From the NCBI GenBank assembly GCA_016703645.1, contig JADJBR010000004.1, forward strand, positions 381,501 through 445,500: a stretch of DNA of 64,000 nucleotides, read 5' to 3'. Below the pieces are notes generated by a model. It was not told where the DNA came from. It was given only the letters and a program-made list of their open reading frames with translations, and searched no databases. Position numbers and translations under genes: made by a program. The number at the start of each line of letters is the position of its first letter. Within the stretch, counting starts at the first letter, position 1. Positions 1 to 9,782 of the stretch are shown here, in pieces. The DNA is from Zoogloea sp. GTDB lineage: Bacteria > Pseudomonadota > Gammaproteobacteria > Burkholderiales > Rhodocyclaceae.

Positions 1-418
1 TGGCCAGTCGAAGGAAGAGTGGAAGGGTGGTGTCGAAACCAACAAGATTCTGGGGCGTGGTGAAGGCTTCGGTTCGCCAGCCGTGCCCATTGATGGCCTG
101 TGTGTGCGTATCGGTGCGATGCGTTGCCACAGCCAGGCGCTGACCCTGAAGCTGCGCAAGGACATCCCGATCGATGAAATTGAAGGCATGCTTGCCACCG
201 CAAACGACTGGGTCAAGGTCGTACCCAATCAGCGCGATGTCACCATGCGTGAGCTGACCCCGACTGCGGTCACCGGCACCCTGACCGTTCCGGTTGGTCG
301 CCTGCGTAAGCTGGCCATGGGCGGTGAATACCTGTCCGCCTTCACTGTGGGTGACCAGCTACTGTGGGGGGCTGCGGAGCCTCTGCGCCGCATGTTGCGC
401 GTCCTCCTGGAGGACTGA
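1..418 (+). CDS. asd: Aspartate-semialdehyde dehydrogenase, C-terminal part (5' end outside window)
   Basis: Asd reduces aspartyl-4-phosphate to aspartate semialdehyde in lysine/methionine/threonine synthesis. The frame is open from base 2 and ends with TGA at 416-418, giving about 138 residues. The visible part has the C-terminal dimerisation/substrate region typical of the Gram-negative long-form enzyme: GVETNKILG, then [17 protein letters not shown] with the substrate-binding and catalytic-base His segment, and the end [16 protein letters not shown]. The catalytic Cys lies upstream of the window. A strong terminator follows, so asd ends its transcription unit here. In betaproteobacteria asd is often found between leuB and fimV, which fits the next gene. 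Confidence 0.95.
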   Translation, partial: GQSKEEWKGGVETNKILGRGEGFGSPAVPIDGLCVRIGAMRCHSQALTLKLRKDIPIDEIEGMLATANDWVKVVPNQRDVTMRELTPTAVTGTLTVPVGRLRKLAMGGEYLSAFTVGDQLLWGAAEPLRRMLRVLLED

Positions 419-422
419 GTCG

Positions 423-449
423 AAAAAGGCGGCCTTGGCCGCCTTTTTT
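423..449 (+). terminator. Rho-independent terminator after asd
   Basis: GGCGGCC (428-434), loop TT, GGCCGCC (437-443), then six T (444-449), with five A on the 5' side. It starts five bases after the asd stop codon. The A/T flanks make it potentially bidirectional. Confidence 0.93.
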
Positions 450-464
450 CCATGGGTCGCAGGT

Positions 465-501
465 GTGAGGCAAGTTCAAACATGGCTTGAACTTGCCTCA
501 C
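465..501. repeat. Perfect 15-bp inverted repeat upstream of fimV
   Basis: The left arm GTGAGGCAAGTTCAA (465-479) and the right arm TTGAACTTGCCTCAC (487-501) are exact reverse complements, separated by the 7-base loop ACATGGC. No T-run follows on either strand, so it is not a standard terminator. It lies between the asd terminator and the possible fimV starts. It could be an operator, a leader hairpin or a small dispersed repeat; the sequence does not decide. Confidence 0.8.
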
Positions 502-568
502 CAAACCCATGATGTTATGTTCATCAGCAACTCGATTTCGACGACAAGCCTTCGTGCCCAAGAACCTC

Positions 569-3499
569 GTGAAAAGCCGGCTCAAACGCACCCTGATTGC
601 AGCATCCATCAGCGCCCTGTCTTTCGGCGCCAATGCTGCTGGTCTCGGACGCATCACCGTTCTCAGCGGACTCGGACAGCCTCTTCGTGCGGAAGTGGAT
701 ATTTCCGCCACGCCTGAAGAACTTCAAAACATGACCGCGCGACTCGCCTCTGCCGAAGCATTCAGGCAGGCCGGTATCGATTTCGCACCATCGGTCAATG
801 GCTTGCGCATGTCCATTGAGCGCAGGGGCGGGGGGGCGGTGGTGCGGGTCACCAGTGATCGTCCGATCAACGAACCCTTCGTGGACATGCTTGTTGAACT
901 CAACTGGTCTGCAGGCCGGCTGATCCGCGAATACACTTTCCTGCTTGATCCGCCCGATCTGGGTTCGAGTCGGGTGGCTGCACCACCTGTCGCCTCTCCG
1001 GAAATGCGCCCGGGGGTTTCAAGCAGTGGTTTCGCTGCGTCGCCCAAGCGTCCGTCCGTTGCGAGGGTCGCCCGCGCTGCCGCTGCATCTGGCGGAACTG
1101 GGCGTACGTATATGGTGCAGCCCGGTGATACGCTGAATCGCATTGCTGCCGAAAATCGCCCTGAAGGTGTGTCGATGGAGCAGATGCTCCTTGCCCTGTT
1201 TCAGGGCAATCGTTCGGCCTTTGATGCGGACAACATGAATCGTCTTCAGGCAGGCAAGATTCTCCGTATCCCCGATGCCGAGAGCGCCAGGCAGCTCGCA
1301 GGGGGGGCGCCCAGGCCGCAGGTTGTCGCCCATTCGTCCGATTTTGGCCGCTACCGTCAGAAGCTTGCCGAGCAGGCCGCGGGCATGCCTGCGAAGGAGG
1401 CGCCGGTCCAGCAAGGCAGTAGTGGGCGGATTGGTGCGAAGGTGGAGGACCGGGCTCCGGCAGCTACCGGAGTGGCTGACCAGCTAAAGGTCTCCAAGAG
1501 CGAAGAGGGCTTGAAGGCCGGTTCGACAGCTGGCAATGAGAAGTCGGTCGCCCGCTTGCAGGCACTGGAAGAAGATCTTGTCTCCCGCGACAAGGCCCTG
1601 CGAGAGGCGAATACTCGCCTGGCTGAACTCGAGAAGAGCATCAAGGAGCTTCAGCGCCTGGTTGAGCTCAAGAGCCAGGGTATGGCACAGGCCCAGCCGG
1701 AGCCGGCCCGAGTTGATGCGCCGGTCACTGCGCCTCCGGTCGCCGAGCCGGCACCGCAGGTTCAGACGCCAGCACCGGCGGTGGCTCAGGAAGCACCCAA
1801 GCCGCAGGAGCCAGTACCCGAGGTCAAGCCCACGCCGCAAGTCGTCGCCGAGCCCAAGCCTGCAACGCCGGAGCCGCCAAAGGCTCCCCCGGTTCAGGCC
1901 AGCGCACCTGAAGACATGTCCCTGCTACTGGGTGGTGGTGGGATTCTTGCCCTGTTGCTTGGCTGGGGCGGATACAAGATCTATCAGCGCCGCACCGCGG
2001 GCGGGGCACCGACAACGACTCCGGCACTGTCGGAGTTTGGTGACGGATCGAATTCGGTGTTCGGTAGCGCGGGCGGTCAGAGCGTTGATACCGGCAGCAC
2101 CAGTCAAATTCAGACGGATTTCAGCCAGTCAGGCCTTTCGTCCATTGACACGGATGAGGGTGTGGATCCGGTGGCTGAGGCCGATGTGTACATGGCTTAT
2201 GGGCGTGATGCCCAGGCCGAGGAAATTCTGCTTGACGCACTGAAAACCGATCCGGGGCGTACCGGGGTGCATCTCAAGTTGCTTGAGATCTATGCTCAAA
2301 GGAAGAATCTCAAGCAGTTTGAGACGACAGCCACCGAGTTGTATTCGCTGACCGGTGGCAATGGTCCCGACTGGGAGAAGGCGGCGTCCCTTGGCAGAAA
2401 GTTTGATCCCGAGAGCCCGCTGTATCGAATCCCCGCAGTCGGAGCTGTTGCTCAGGTCGCCCCTGTGGCAAGAGCTGCGGCAATGGGTGGTGCGGCGGCT
2501 GTCGCGGCGGGAGAGACCGGTTTTGTTCAGGCAGGTCAGGCGCGCCCGGCTGCCAGGGAGTCGACTCCCATGCCGGCGGCGGATTTCATGGCAACTGCTG
2601 CGGTGTCCGACGATCCCCTGGAGTCTCCGTCGCAACTGAAGGACACCTGGGCCTTGCCTGGCGAGCTCAATCAGTACGCAAGCCTTGAGGATATCGAGCG
2701 GGCGGTCTCTCCGGCACCGGTGCAGGGGCTTTCAACCGGTATTCCGGACACTTCGGTTCTCGACTTCGATCTCGATCTGAATTCGGACGTCCATGCCTCT
2801 ACCGTAACGGCGTCGCCTGCAGGCGGTACCCTGAGCAGCGGGCTTGATTTTGATCTTGGGCTTGATATCGACACGACCTCTGCAGTGTCACCGGGGGCTG
2901 GAGCGACGCTGGTTGCGGGTGATGCAATGGCTCGCAGTTTCGAGGAAACCTCCACCCGACCGCAGCGACTTTCCGAAGATTTCAGTCTTCCTGATCCCAG
3001 CGATCTGGATTTCGAGATAAGTTCCGAGTTTGGTGAAAGGCAAGCCTCTCCAGGTCCCGATGCGACGGTCGACGTTGATCTCACGGCGACGCTCGCTGAT
3101 GACGCCCTCAGGATGCCTGTTGATGCGGCCACCGTTGATCTCGAGAAGACCAGTTTTGACAGCAGCTTGCTTGATTTTGATTTCGAGCTTGACGAGAAAT
3201 CCACCGTCAGTCCGACTCCGTCGACGGCCTTCACACAGGTGGCGGATCTCGCAGACATAGACCTTGATCTCAAGGCCTCGGCTTCAATGCCGCAGGAGAT
3301 GCCGGATGCCGGCCCGCCGACCGAGCCGCCGCTTGATCTTGATCTGCAGCAGGAGGTGGCGACAAAACTGGAGTTGGCGCGCGCCTATGAAGAAATGGGT
3401 GACAAGGATGGTGCCCGCGAGTTGGTCGAGGAGGTCTTGCGCGAAGGTTCGGGTCGCCAGAAAGACGAGGCTCGGGTCATCCTTGCCCGCCTCTCCTGA
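569..3499 (+). CDS. fimV: FimV-family peptidoglycan-binding polar hub protein
   Basis: FimV is an inner-membrane protein that binds peptidoglycan and organises type IV pili, secretion and polar signalling. The order seen is: signal peptide ending near ANAA; FimV N-terminal domain (GLGRITVLSGLGQPLRAEVD); LysM domain at about residues 181-235 (MVQPGDTLNRIA); coiled coil at about 329-373; Pro/Ala-rich linker; one membrane segment at about 452-470; TPR-like segment (ADVYMAYGRDAQAEEILLDAL); long acidic region with repeated LDFDL-type motifs; and the conserved C-terminal FimV motif (LELARAYEEMGDKDGAREL). The start is uncertain: the frame opens at ATG 509, with GTG at 554 and 569. I prefer GTG 569 because it gives a compact signal peptide (VKSRLKRTLIAASISALS), but no start has a good ribosome site. 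Confidence 0.92.
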   Translation: MKSRLKRTLIAASISALSFGANAAGLGRITVLSGLGQPLRAEVDISATPEELQNMTARLASAEAFRQAGIDFAPSVNGLRMSIERRGGGAVVRVTSDRPINEPFVDMLVELNWSAGRLIREYTFLLDPPDLGSSRVAAPPVASPEMRPGVSSSGFAASPKRPSVARVARAAAASGGTGRTYMVQPGDTLNRIAAENRPEGVSMEQMLLALFQGNRSAFDADNMNRLQAGKILRIPDAESARQLAGGAPRPQVVAHSSDFGRYRQKLAEQAAGMPAKEAPVQQGSSGRIGAKVEDRAPAATGVADQLKVSKSEEGLKAGSTAGNEKSVARLQALEEDLVSRDKALREANTRLAELEKSIKELQRLVELKSQGMAQAQPEPARVDAPVTAPPVAEPAPQVQTPAPAVAQEAPKPQEPVPEVKPTPQVVAEPKPATPEPPKAPPVQASAPEDMSLLLGGGGILALLLGWGGYKIYQRRTAGGAPTTTPALSEFGDGSNSVFGSAGGQSVDTGSTSQIQTDFSQSGLSSIDTDEGVDPVAEADVYMAYGRDAQAEEILLDALKTDPGRTGVHLKLLEIYAQRKNLKQFETTATELYSLTGGNGPDWEKAASLGRKFDPESPLYRIPAVGAVAQVAPVARAAAMGGAAAVAAGETGFVQAGQARPAARESTPMPAADFMATAAVSDDPLESPSQLKDTWALPGELNQYASLEDIERAVSPAPVQGLSTGIPDTSVLDFDLDLNSDVHASTVTASPAGGTLSSGLDFDLGLDIDTTSAVSPGAGATLVAGDAMARSFEETSTRPQRLSEDFSLPDPSDLDFEISSEFGERQASPGPDATVDVDLTATLADDALRMPVDAATVDLEKTSFDSSLLDFDFELDEKSTVSPTPSTAFTQVADLADIDLDLKASASMPQEMPDAGPPTEPPLDLDLQQEVATKLELARAYEEMGDKDGARELVEEVLREGSGRQKDEARVILARLS

Positions 3500-3530
3500 G
3501 TTCTAGAGGAACTTCATAGTACGGCGATAG

Positions 3531-4133
3531 ATGCCTGATTTTCATCCAGCGACCCGGCTGATTGTCTGGGGGGTGTTGGTTGTCTTGGTGCAGTCGGCCC
3601 GAGGCCCTTTGTTGTGGGGTTTCGGGCTTTTCATTGGGGTGGTGGCGTTCGTGTTCGCCAGCAGACGTGCTTGGGTACTGGTTCGTCGCATCCGTTATCT
3701 TCTTCTGGCTTTGCTCGTGCTCTTCGGATTCTTCACTCCGGGAGAGGCGGTTTTGCCGGCGCTTGGACAGGCAGGTCCGAGTGTTGAGGGCTTGGCTCTT
3801 GCGCTGACCCACGCGTGGCGACTGCTGGCGGTGGTGTTGCTGGTTGCGATCCTCCTTGAGTTTTCCAATGAAGCCTTACTGGTTTCGGGGATCGCTACCT
3901 TGGCAAGACCTCTGACCTTCTTTGGGGTGTGCTCCGAGCGTCTGGCTGTTCGTCTGTTGCTTGTCTTTCGTTACGCTGAAGCATCACCGCCAGGGGGATG
4001 GAGGGCGTTGCTTGTCGCTCGCTCCCATCTGAGTGATGAGGTCTTGGTGCTGCAGCGTGTTGCAATGGCCTGGTGGGACTGGGTGGCTGTGGGCACGGTG
4101 ATCATGCTCGGGGTGTGGGGGATTTTTCGGTGA
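3531..4133 (+). CDS. EcfT/CbiQ-like multispanning membrane protein
   Basis: This is a 200-residue, very hydrophobic protein with about five predicted membrane segments. The middle part (AWRLLAVVLLVAILLEFSNEAL, then ARPLTFFGV, then LAVRLLLVFRYAE) resembles the pattern of energy-coupling-factor transporter T components, which link S components to ABC ATPases. No ATPase or S-component gene is near, so transport is not shown. Proteins of this type are often found between fimV and truA in betaproteobacteria. Its TGA stop (4131-4133) overlaps the GTG start of truA, so the two are probably translationally coupled. The family assignment is tentative; a safe name is conserved membrane protein. Confidence 0.7.
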   Translation: MPDFHPATRLIVWGVLVVLVQSARGPLLWGFGLFIGVVAFVFASRRAWVLVRRIRYLLLALLVLFGFFTPGEAVLPALGQAGPSVEGLALALTHAWRLLAVVLLVAILLEFSNEALLVSGIATLARPLTFFGVCSERLAVRLLLVFRYAEASPPGGWRALLVARSHLSDEVLVLQRVAMAWWDWVAVGTVIMLGVWGIFR

Positions 4134-4924
4134 GGGTGGCGATAGGGGTCGAGTATGCGGGGAACGCGTTCGAGGGGTGGCAGACACAGCCCCACAGGCG
4201 AACCGTGCAGGACGTATTGGAAGCGGCGCTTGCCACGATTGCAGGCGAGTCGGTCAAGCTCGTCTGTGCAGGTCGGACAGATACGGGCGTACACGCGACG
4301 GCACAAGTGGCCCATTTCGATACGTCCGCTGACCGGCCGCTTGAGGCTTGGGTGCGGGGCGTCAACAGTCACGCACCAGCAAGCGTTGGTGTGTTGTGGG
4401 CTGTGGTGGTGGACGACGACTTTCATGCCCGCTTCAGTGCCATGTCCCGTCGCTACCGGTACGTGCTGCTGAATCGCCGAGTACGGCCTGGTGTGCTCGA
4501 CGGGAGGGTCGGGTGGGCCCATGGTCTGCTGAACGTCGCGGCGATGAACGAGGCGGCGCAGTGTCTTCTCGGGGTGCATGATTTCACCTCCTTTCGGGCT
4601 GCCCAGTGCCAAGCCAAGTCTCCCGTGCGCCATATGCACAGTGTTTCGGTGAAGCGGTTTGGTGAAGTGATCGTGTTTGACTTCCACGCCAACGCCTTTC
4701 TTCATCACATGATCCGCAATCTTGTCGGCTCGCTGGTGTATGTCGGCAAGGGGCGCTATCCGGTGACGTGGATGGCGGAGCTTCTTGCCGCCCGCCAGCG
4801 TAGTCTGGCGGCCCCAACATTTGCCCCTGATGGCCTTTACCTCTGTGGTGTCGAGTACCCGGAGCGGTGGCCGCTGCCCGATGGGGGGCGTATCATCGCG
4901 CCTCCGCAACTCCTTGTGACGTGA
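4130..4924 (+). CDS. truA: tRNA pseudouridine(38-40) synthase TruA
   Basis: TruA converts uridines 38-40 of the tRNA anticodon stem-loop to pseudouridine. The catalytic Asp lies in [10 protein letters not shown], and the second half has the family motifs [13 protein letters not shown] and [10 protein letters not shown] chose GTG 4130, which forms GTGA with the upstream stop and gives 264 residues starting [11 protein letters not shown], a normal N-terminus for the family. A longer frame from ATG 4073 would sit inside the upstream gene. The stop overlaps the GTG start of trpF in the same GTGA way. Confidence 0.95.
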   Translation: MRVAIGVEYAGNAFEGWQTQPHRRTVQDVLEAALATIAGESVKLVCAGRTDTGVHATAQVAHFDTSADRPLEAWVRGVNSHAPASVGVLWAVVVDDDFHARFSAMSRRYRYVLLNRRVRPGVLDGRVGWAHGLLNVAAMNEAAQCLLGVHDFTSFRAAQCQAKSPVRHMHSVSVKRFGEVIVFDFHANAFLHHMIRNLVGSLVYVGKGRYPVTWMAELLAARQRSLAAPTFAPDGLYLCGVEYPERWPLPDGGRIIAPPQLLVT

Positions 4925-5553
4925 TCGCCGTGCATCGCACCCGAATCAAGATCTGTGGTCTTACCCGCGAGGATGATGTCCGTGCCGCTGTGAATGCCGG
5001 TGCCGACGCCATCGGTTTTGTTTTCTATCCCCCGAGTCCGCGGTACGTTACGCCTGCTCGTGCAGCAGTGCTCGCTCGTTTGCTGCCGCCATTCGTGACT
5101 GCGGTTGGGCTGTTCGTGAACCCATCGCGGGAGGAGGTGGCACGGGTGCTGGACGCGGTTCCTCTGCAATTACTGCAGTTTCACGGGGATGAGATGGAAC
5201 CCGATTGTCTCGGGTACGGTCTGCCTTACATCAAGGCGGCACGGATGCGGCAAGGGATTGATCTGTTAAAATACGCGGCTTCCTTTGCGAGCGCCCAGGG
5301 ATTGCTCCTCGACGCTTTTGTCGAAGGTTATGGTGGTGGTGGCGAGACCTTTGACTGGTCGCTGATTCCTTCCGTGCTGCCCTTGCCCTTGATTCTGTCC
5401 GGTGGCCTGCATGCCGGGAATGTTGCTGAGGCAATCAGGCGTGTCCGGCCCTGGGCGGTGGACGTGTCCAGCGGTGTTGAAGCCGCCAAGGGAATCAAGG
5501 ATGCCGCCCGGATCACCGAGTTTGTTGCCGGAGTTCAAAATGCACATGGCTGA
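4921..5553 (+). CDS. trpF: Phosphoribosylanthranilate isomerase
   Basis: TrpF isomerises N-(5-phosphoribosyl)anthranilate to CdRP in tryptophan synthesis. The 210-residue TIM barrel shows [11 protein letters not shown] at strand 1 (Cys general base), [23 protein letters not shown] (catalytic Asp), [10 protein letters not shown] and DVSSGVE (phosphate binding). GTG 4921 overlaps the truA stop as GTGA; GTG 4930 is a near alternative. The 3' end overlaps the start of trpB by 14 bases. The other tryptophan genes (trpE, trpD, trpC) are not in the window, which is the usual split arrangement in betaproteobacteria. Confidence 0.95.
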   Translation: MIAVHRTRIKICGLTREDDVRAAVNAGADAIGFVFYPPSPRYVTPARAAVLARLLPPFVTAVGLFVNPSREEVARVLDAVPLQLLQFHGDEMEPDCLGYGLPYIKAARMRQGIDLLKYAASFASAQGLLLDAFVEGYGGGGETFDWSLIPSVLPLPLILSGGLHAGNVAEAIRRVRPWAVDVSSGVEAAKGIKDAARITEFVAGVQNAHG

Positions 5554-6751
5554 TGCCCCCTACGATCTTCCCGATGCGCGCGGACACTTTGGTCCCTACG
5601 GCGGTATTTTTGTCGCCGAGACATTGATTCCGGCCTTGACCGAGCTGCGCGAGGCTTACGAAGAGGCCCAGCGTGATCCGGCCTTCGTGGCGGAGTTCGA
5701 GTATGAACTCAAGCATTATGTCGGGCGCCCGAGCCCGATTTACCATGCCAAGCGCTGGTCCGGCCTCCTTGGCGGAGCCCAGATCTACCTGAAACGTGAA
5801 GACCTGAATCACACGGGCGCCCACAAGGTTAACAACTGTATTGGTCAGGCCATGCTTGCCCGCAGGATGGGCAAGCCGCGCGTAATCGCCGAGACCGGTG
5901 CTGGTCAGCATGGCGTTGCAACGGCCACCGTGGCGGCGCGCTATGGCATGAAGTGCGTGGTCTACATGGGCTCCGAGGACGTCCGTCGTCAGGCGGCGAA
6001 CGTGTACCGGATGAAACTGCTGGGTGCGACCGTGGTGCCGGTAGAGAGCGGCTCGAAGACCCTCAAGGATGCCCTCAATGAGGCTATGCGTGACTGGGTC
6101 ACCAACATCAATGACACCTTCTACATCATTGGCACGGTGGCAGGTCCGCACCCTTACCCGATGATGGTCAGGGACTTTCAGGCCGTGATCGGCAAGGAAT
6201 GTATCGAGCAGATGCCCGACATGACTGGTCGTCAGCCGGATTATGTGATTGCCTGTGTTGGTGGTGGCTCCAATGCCATGGGGATTTTCCATCCATACAT
6301 TGGCCACGGGGATGTACGCCTGGTGGGCGTTGAAGCGGCAGGTAGCGGGATCGAGACGGGCCAGCATGCGGCATCCCTGTCGGCGGGCCGGCCTGGAGTC
6401 CTGCATGGAAACCGTACTTATCTGCTGCAGAACGAGGATGGCCAGATCATTGAGACGCACTCGATCTCGGCGGGCCTTGACTATCCCGGCGTGGGCCCCG
6501 AGCATGCCTGGCTGAAGGACATCCAGCGTGCCGAGTACGTCGGGATCACCGATGCCGAGGCGCTCCAGGCCTTTCATGATCTGTGCCGCTTCGAGGGCAT
6601 CATCCCGGCGCTGGAGTCATCCCACGCCCTGGCTTATGCCGCCAAGCTCGCCCCGACGCTCCCCAAGGACAAGATCCTGCTGGTGAATCTGTCCGGACGT
6701 GGCGACAAGGACATGCACACCGTTGCCGAGAAGTCCGGCATCCAGTTCTGA
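5540..6751 (+). CDS. trpB: Tryptophan synthase beta chain
   Basis: TrpB condenses indole with serine, using PLP, in the alpha2-beta2 tryptophan synthase. The PLP lysine is K96 in HTGAHKVNN, the catalytic Glu is in AETGAGQHG, and the phosphate-binding loop is [10 protein letters not shown]. The first ATG of the pair (5540) was chosen because CCGGAG lies six bases upstream; 5546 is possible. The length (403) is normal. The frame is open further upstream, but that part runs inside trpF and is not homologous. Confidence 0.97.
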   Translation: MHMADAPYDLPDARGHFGPYGGIFVAETLIPALTELREAYEEAQRDPAFVAEFEYELKHYVGRPSPIYHAKRWSGLLGGAQIYLKREDLNHTGAHKVNNCIGQAMLARRMGKPRVIAETGAGQHGVATATVAARYGMKCVVYMGSEDVRRQAANVYRMKLLGATVVPVESGSKTLKDALNEAMRDWVTNINDTFYIIGTVAGPHPYPMMVRDFQAVIGKECIEQMPDMTGRQPDYVIACVGGGSNAMGIFHPYIGHGDVRLVGVEAAGSGIETGQHAASLSAGRPGVLHGNRTYLLQNEDGQIIETHSISAGLDYPGVGPEHAWLKDIQRAEYVGITDAEALQAFHDLCRFEGIIPALESSHALAYAAKLAPTLPKDKILLVNLSGRGDKDMHTVAEKSGIQF

Positions 6752-6756
6752 TTTTC

Positions 6757-6788
6757 GCGGCCCCTTCCGGGTTTCCGGATGGGGCCGC
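6757..6788 (+). promoter_or_regulatory. Stem-loop between trpB and trpA
   Basis: GCGGCCCCTTCCGG (6757-6770), loop GTTT, CCGGATGGGGCCGC (6775-6788) form a 14-base stem with one mismatch. No T-run follows, so full termination is unlikely. It may stabilise or process the mRNA, or partly attenuate trpA relative to trpB. Confidence 0.75.
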
Positions 6789-6807
6789 AGACCATTGATA
6801 GCCATCC

Positions 6808-7620
6808 ATGTCCAGAATCCAACAGACTTTCAAGCGGCTTGAGAGCGAAGGGCGCAAGGCGCTGATTCCCTTCATAACCGCGGGTGATCCAGCCCCCGAA
6901 ATGACCCTGCCCCTGATGAAGGCGCTCGTGGCAGGCGGGGCCGACATCATTGAGCTTGGCGTGCCTTTTTCCGACCCCATGGCCGATGGCCCCACCATCC
7001 AGCGTGCTTCCGAGCGCGCCCTGGCGGCCGGTATGAGCATGCGCAAGGTGCTTGATATTGTGCGCAGCTTCCGTGCGACGGGGGATCAGACGCCTGTCGT
7101 GCTCATGGGCTACGCCAATCCCATCGAAGCCATGGGGGCCGAGCGCTTTGCCAGGGCCAGTGCCGAGGCGGGGGCGGATGGGGTCCTGGTGGTGGACTAT
7201 CCCCCAGAGGAATGCCGGGATTTCGCCGAGATCTGCAGGGCTTCAGGCCTGGACCCGGTTTTTCTGCTTGCTCCCACATCCACGGAGCAGCGTTTCGATG
7301 ATGTCGCTGCGGTGGGCAGCGGCTACATCTACTATGTCTCGCTCAAGGGTGTCACGGGTTCGGCTGCGCTGGATCTGGACGAGGTCGCCCGTCGTATTCC
7401 GGCGATTCGTCAGCGTGTAGGCATGCCTGTCGGGGTCGGTTTCGGTATCCGCGATGGCGCAACTGCCGCGAAGATTGCTGCGCTGGCCGACGCTGTGGTG
7501 ATCGGTAGCCGGATCATTGAGGAAATCGAGGGCAGTACTTCCGAAGACGCTCCCGCCAAAGTGGAGGCCTTCATGCGGAGTATCCGGCATGCCATCGACT
7601 CTGCAGGGGGGCACCCATGA
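6808..7620 (+). CDS. trpA: Tryptophan synthase alpha chain
   Basis: TrpA cleaves indole-3-glycerol phosphate to indole, which is channelled to TrpB. The 270-residue barrel has the catalytic Glu in [16 protein letters not shown] (same motif holds the catalytic Asp region), [11 protein letters not shown], and the phosphate loop GVGFGIRDG. Its TGA overlaps the ATG of accD (ATGA at 7617-7620), so accD translation is probably coupled to it. Confidence 0.97.
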   Translation: MSRIQQTFKRLESEGRKALIPFITAGDPAPEMTLPLMKALVAGGADIIELGVPFSDPMADGPTIQRASERALAAGMSMRKVLDIVRSFRATGDQTPVVLMGYANPIEAMGAERFARASAEAGADGVLVVDYPPEECRDFAEICRASGLDPVFLLAPTSTEQRFDDVAAVGSGYIYYVSLKGVTGSAALDLDEVARRIPAIRQRVGMPVGVGFGIRDGATAAKIAALADAVVIGSRIIEEIEGSTSEDAPAKVEAFMRSIRHAIDSAGGHP

Positions 7621-8492
7621 GCTGGCTGAAGAAACTGCTGCCGCCGAAGATCAAGCGCGAGACGCCGTCTGCACGCAAGTCCATTCCAGAGGGCTTGTGG
7701 AGCAAGTGTCCGGCCTGTGAGGCCGTGCTGTATCGTTCGGACCTCGAAAGCAATCTCAACGTCTGCCCCAAGTGTGGGCATCATCAGCGGATTCGTGCGC
7801 GTCAGCGCATTGATGTTCTGCTCGACGCCGAAGGGCGTTTCGAAATCGGTGCCGAGGTGGTGCCGGTTGACCCGCTCAAGTTCAAGGATTCCAAGCGCTA
7901 TCCGGATCGTCTGGCTGCAGCCAACGAGGATACGGGTGAAGCCGACGCCCTCGTGGTGGTGCAGGGGGCAATCAAGACGGTCCCGGTGGTTGTGGCCTGC
8001 TTCGAGTTTGAGTTTCTGGGTGGATCCATGGGCTCGGTGGTGGGCGAGCGTTTTGTTCGAGGTGTGAAGGCTGCGCTTGAGCAGCGCCTGCCCTTCATCT
8101 GCGTGACCGCCACGGGTGGTGCGCGCATGCAGGAGGGCTTGTTTTCGCTGATGCAGATGGCCAAGACGACCGCGGCCATCACACGGCTCGCGGAGCGCCG
8201 GTTGCCCTTCATCACCTTGCTGACCGATCCGACCATGGGCGGGGTTTCGGCAAGTTTCGCCTTCATGGGTGACCTCGTGATCGGTGAGCCCGGTGCCCTG
8301 ATCGGTTTTGCCGGGCCGCGGGTGATCGAACAGACCGTGAGGGAGACGCTTCCTTCCGGATTCCAGCGCTCGGAGTTCCTGCTTGAGAAGGGGGCGCTGG
8401 ATATGATCATTGATCGCAGGGAGCTGCGTGACCGCTTGGCCGAACTCCTCACCTTGCTGACTCGCCAGGCCTCTGTTGCCACCGCGTCCTGA
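7617..8492 (+). CDS. accD: Acetyl-CoA carboxylase carboxyltransferase beta subunit
   Basis: AccD pairs with AccA to move the carboxyl group from biotin to acetyl-CoA, making malonyl-CoA for fatty acid synthesis. The N-terminal four-cysteine zinc ribbon is CPAC...CPKCGHH (about residues 27-49). The carboxyltransferase fold follows, with GGARMQEG, the [14 protein letters not shown] segment and [11 protein letters not shown]. The length (291) is normal. It sits between trpA and folC, a common arrangement in beta- and gammaproteobacteria. Confidence 0.97.
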   Translation: MSWLKKLLPPKIKRETPSARKSIPEGLWSKCPACEAVLYRSDLESNLNVCPKCGHHQRIRARQRIDVLLDAEGRFEIGAEVVPVDPLKFKDSKRYPDRLAAANEDTGEADALVVVQGAIKTVPVVVACFEFEFLGGSMGSVVGERFVRGVKAALEQRLPFICVTATGGARMQEGLFSLMQMAKTTAAITRLAERRLPFITLLTDPTMGGVSASFAFMGDLVIGEPGALIGFAGPRVIEQTVRETLPSGFQRSEFLLEKGALDMIIDRRELRDRLAELLTLLTRQASVATAS

Positions 8493-8494
8493 AC

Positions 8495-9766
8495 ATGCAG
8501 CTACCAGAGACTCTCGATGGATGGTTGAACGTCCTTGAGGCGCGTCATACCCAGACCATTCAGCTTGGGCTTGATCGTGTTCGGGCGGTCCGGGATGCCC
8601 TGCAGCTTCCTCAAACTTGCCCGGTGATCACGGTGGGTGGCACGAACGGCAAGGGGTCAACCTGTGCCCTGCTTGAGTCCGTGCTGCTTGCAGCTGGCTA
8701 TCGGGTTGGTGTGTATACGTCGCCGCATCTGCTGCGTTACAACGAGCGGGTCCGCATTGACGGTCGAGATGCACCCGATGCACTTCTCGTGGATGCTTTC
8801 GGCGAGGTTGAGCGTGCCCGGGGTGAGATACCCCTGACCTATTTCGAGCATGGAACCCTGGCCGCATGGGCGGCGTTCAGTCGCTCCGGGCTGGATGCAA
8901 TCATCCTCGAAGTGGGGTTGGGCGGGCGCCTTGATGCGGTCAATGTCTTCGAACCCGACTGTGCCATTGTCACCAGTGTTGCCATGGACCACATGGACTT
9001 CCTCGGCGATACCCGTGAGGCCATTGGGTTCGAGAAGGCCGGTATCTTCCGCGGTGGCCGGCCTGCCATCTGCAGTGATCCCATGCCACCCGAATCCCTC
9101 ATTGCGCATGCGGAGGCGATTGGCGCGAACTTGTGGGTGAGCGGGCGGGATTTCGGCTTTTCCGGGGACCAGAATCAATGGGCTTTCTGGATTGCCGGGG
9201 GGAGCAGACGGGGAGGGTTGGCCTATCCCGCGCTGCGTGGTACCAATCAGTTGCTGAATGCTGCCGCGGTGATGGCTGCCTGTGAGGCCTTGCGCGACGT
9301 CCTTCCTGTGCCGATGCAGGCGGTGCGCCAGGGTTTCATGCTCGTTGATCTTCCGGGGCGCTTCCAGGTCTTGCCGGGTCGTCCCACGGTCGTCCTCGAC
9401 GTGGCTCACAATCCACAGGCTGCGGGTGTCTTGGGCGAAAACCTTGCCAGCATGGGCTTCTTTCCGGAGACCTGGGCGGTGATGGGAATGCTCGCCGACA
9501 AGGATGTGGCCGGCGTGGTTCGCTTGTTGAAAGATCGGGTTGATCACTGGATGGTCGCGAGTCTGCCCGGGCCTCGGGGCTTGGGCGCGGACGCACTGGC
9601 GGCGATCCTCAGGGAGTGCGGCGCTGGCGGTGACATCCATGAGTGCGCCTCGCCGCGAGAGGCTTACGCTCACACGCGTGAGCGGGCGGCCGAGGGTGAT
9701 AGAATTGTGGTCTTTGGCTCATTCCTGACCGTGGCAGATGTGCTTGCCGCCCGGAAAGCCCAGTAA
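8495..9766 (+). CDS. folC: Bifunctional dihydrofolate synthase / folylpolyglutamate synthase
   Basis: FolC adds glutamate to dihydropteroate and then further glutamates to folates. The Mur-ligase-type ATP loop is TVGGTNGKGSTC (about residues 46-57). The central domain has ILEVGLGGRLDAVN and SVAMDHMDFLG, and the C-terminal ligase domain has LDVAHNPQA. It begins two bases after accD. Another folate gene, folP, lies about 37 kb downstream. Confidence 0.96.
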   Translation: MQLPETLDGWLNVLEARHTQTIQLGLDRVRAVRDALQLPQTCPVITVGGTNGKGSTCALLESVLLAAGYRVGVYTSPHLLRYNERVRIDGRDAPDALLVDAFGEVERARGEIPLTYFEHGTLAAWAAFSRSGLDAIILEVGLGGRLDAVNVFEPDCAIVTSVAMDHMDFLGDTREAIGFEKAGIFRGGRPAICSDPMPPESLIAHAEAIGANLWVSGRDFGFSGDQNQWAFWIAGGSRRGGLAYPALRGTNQLLNAAAVMAACEALRDVLPVPMQAVRQGFMLVDLPGRFQVLPGRPTVVLDVAHNPQAAGVLGENLASMGFFPETWAVMGMLADKDVAGVVRLLKDRVDHWMVASLPGPRGLGADALAAILRECGAGGDIHECASPREAYAHTRERAAEGDRIVVFGSFLTVADVLAARKAQ

Positions 9767-9782
9767 TTGGTATAGCGGCAAG

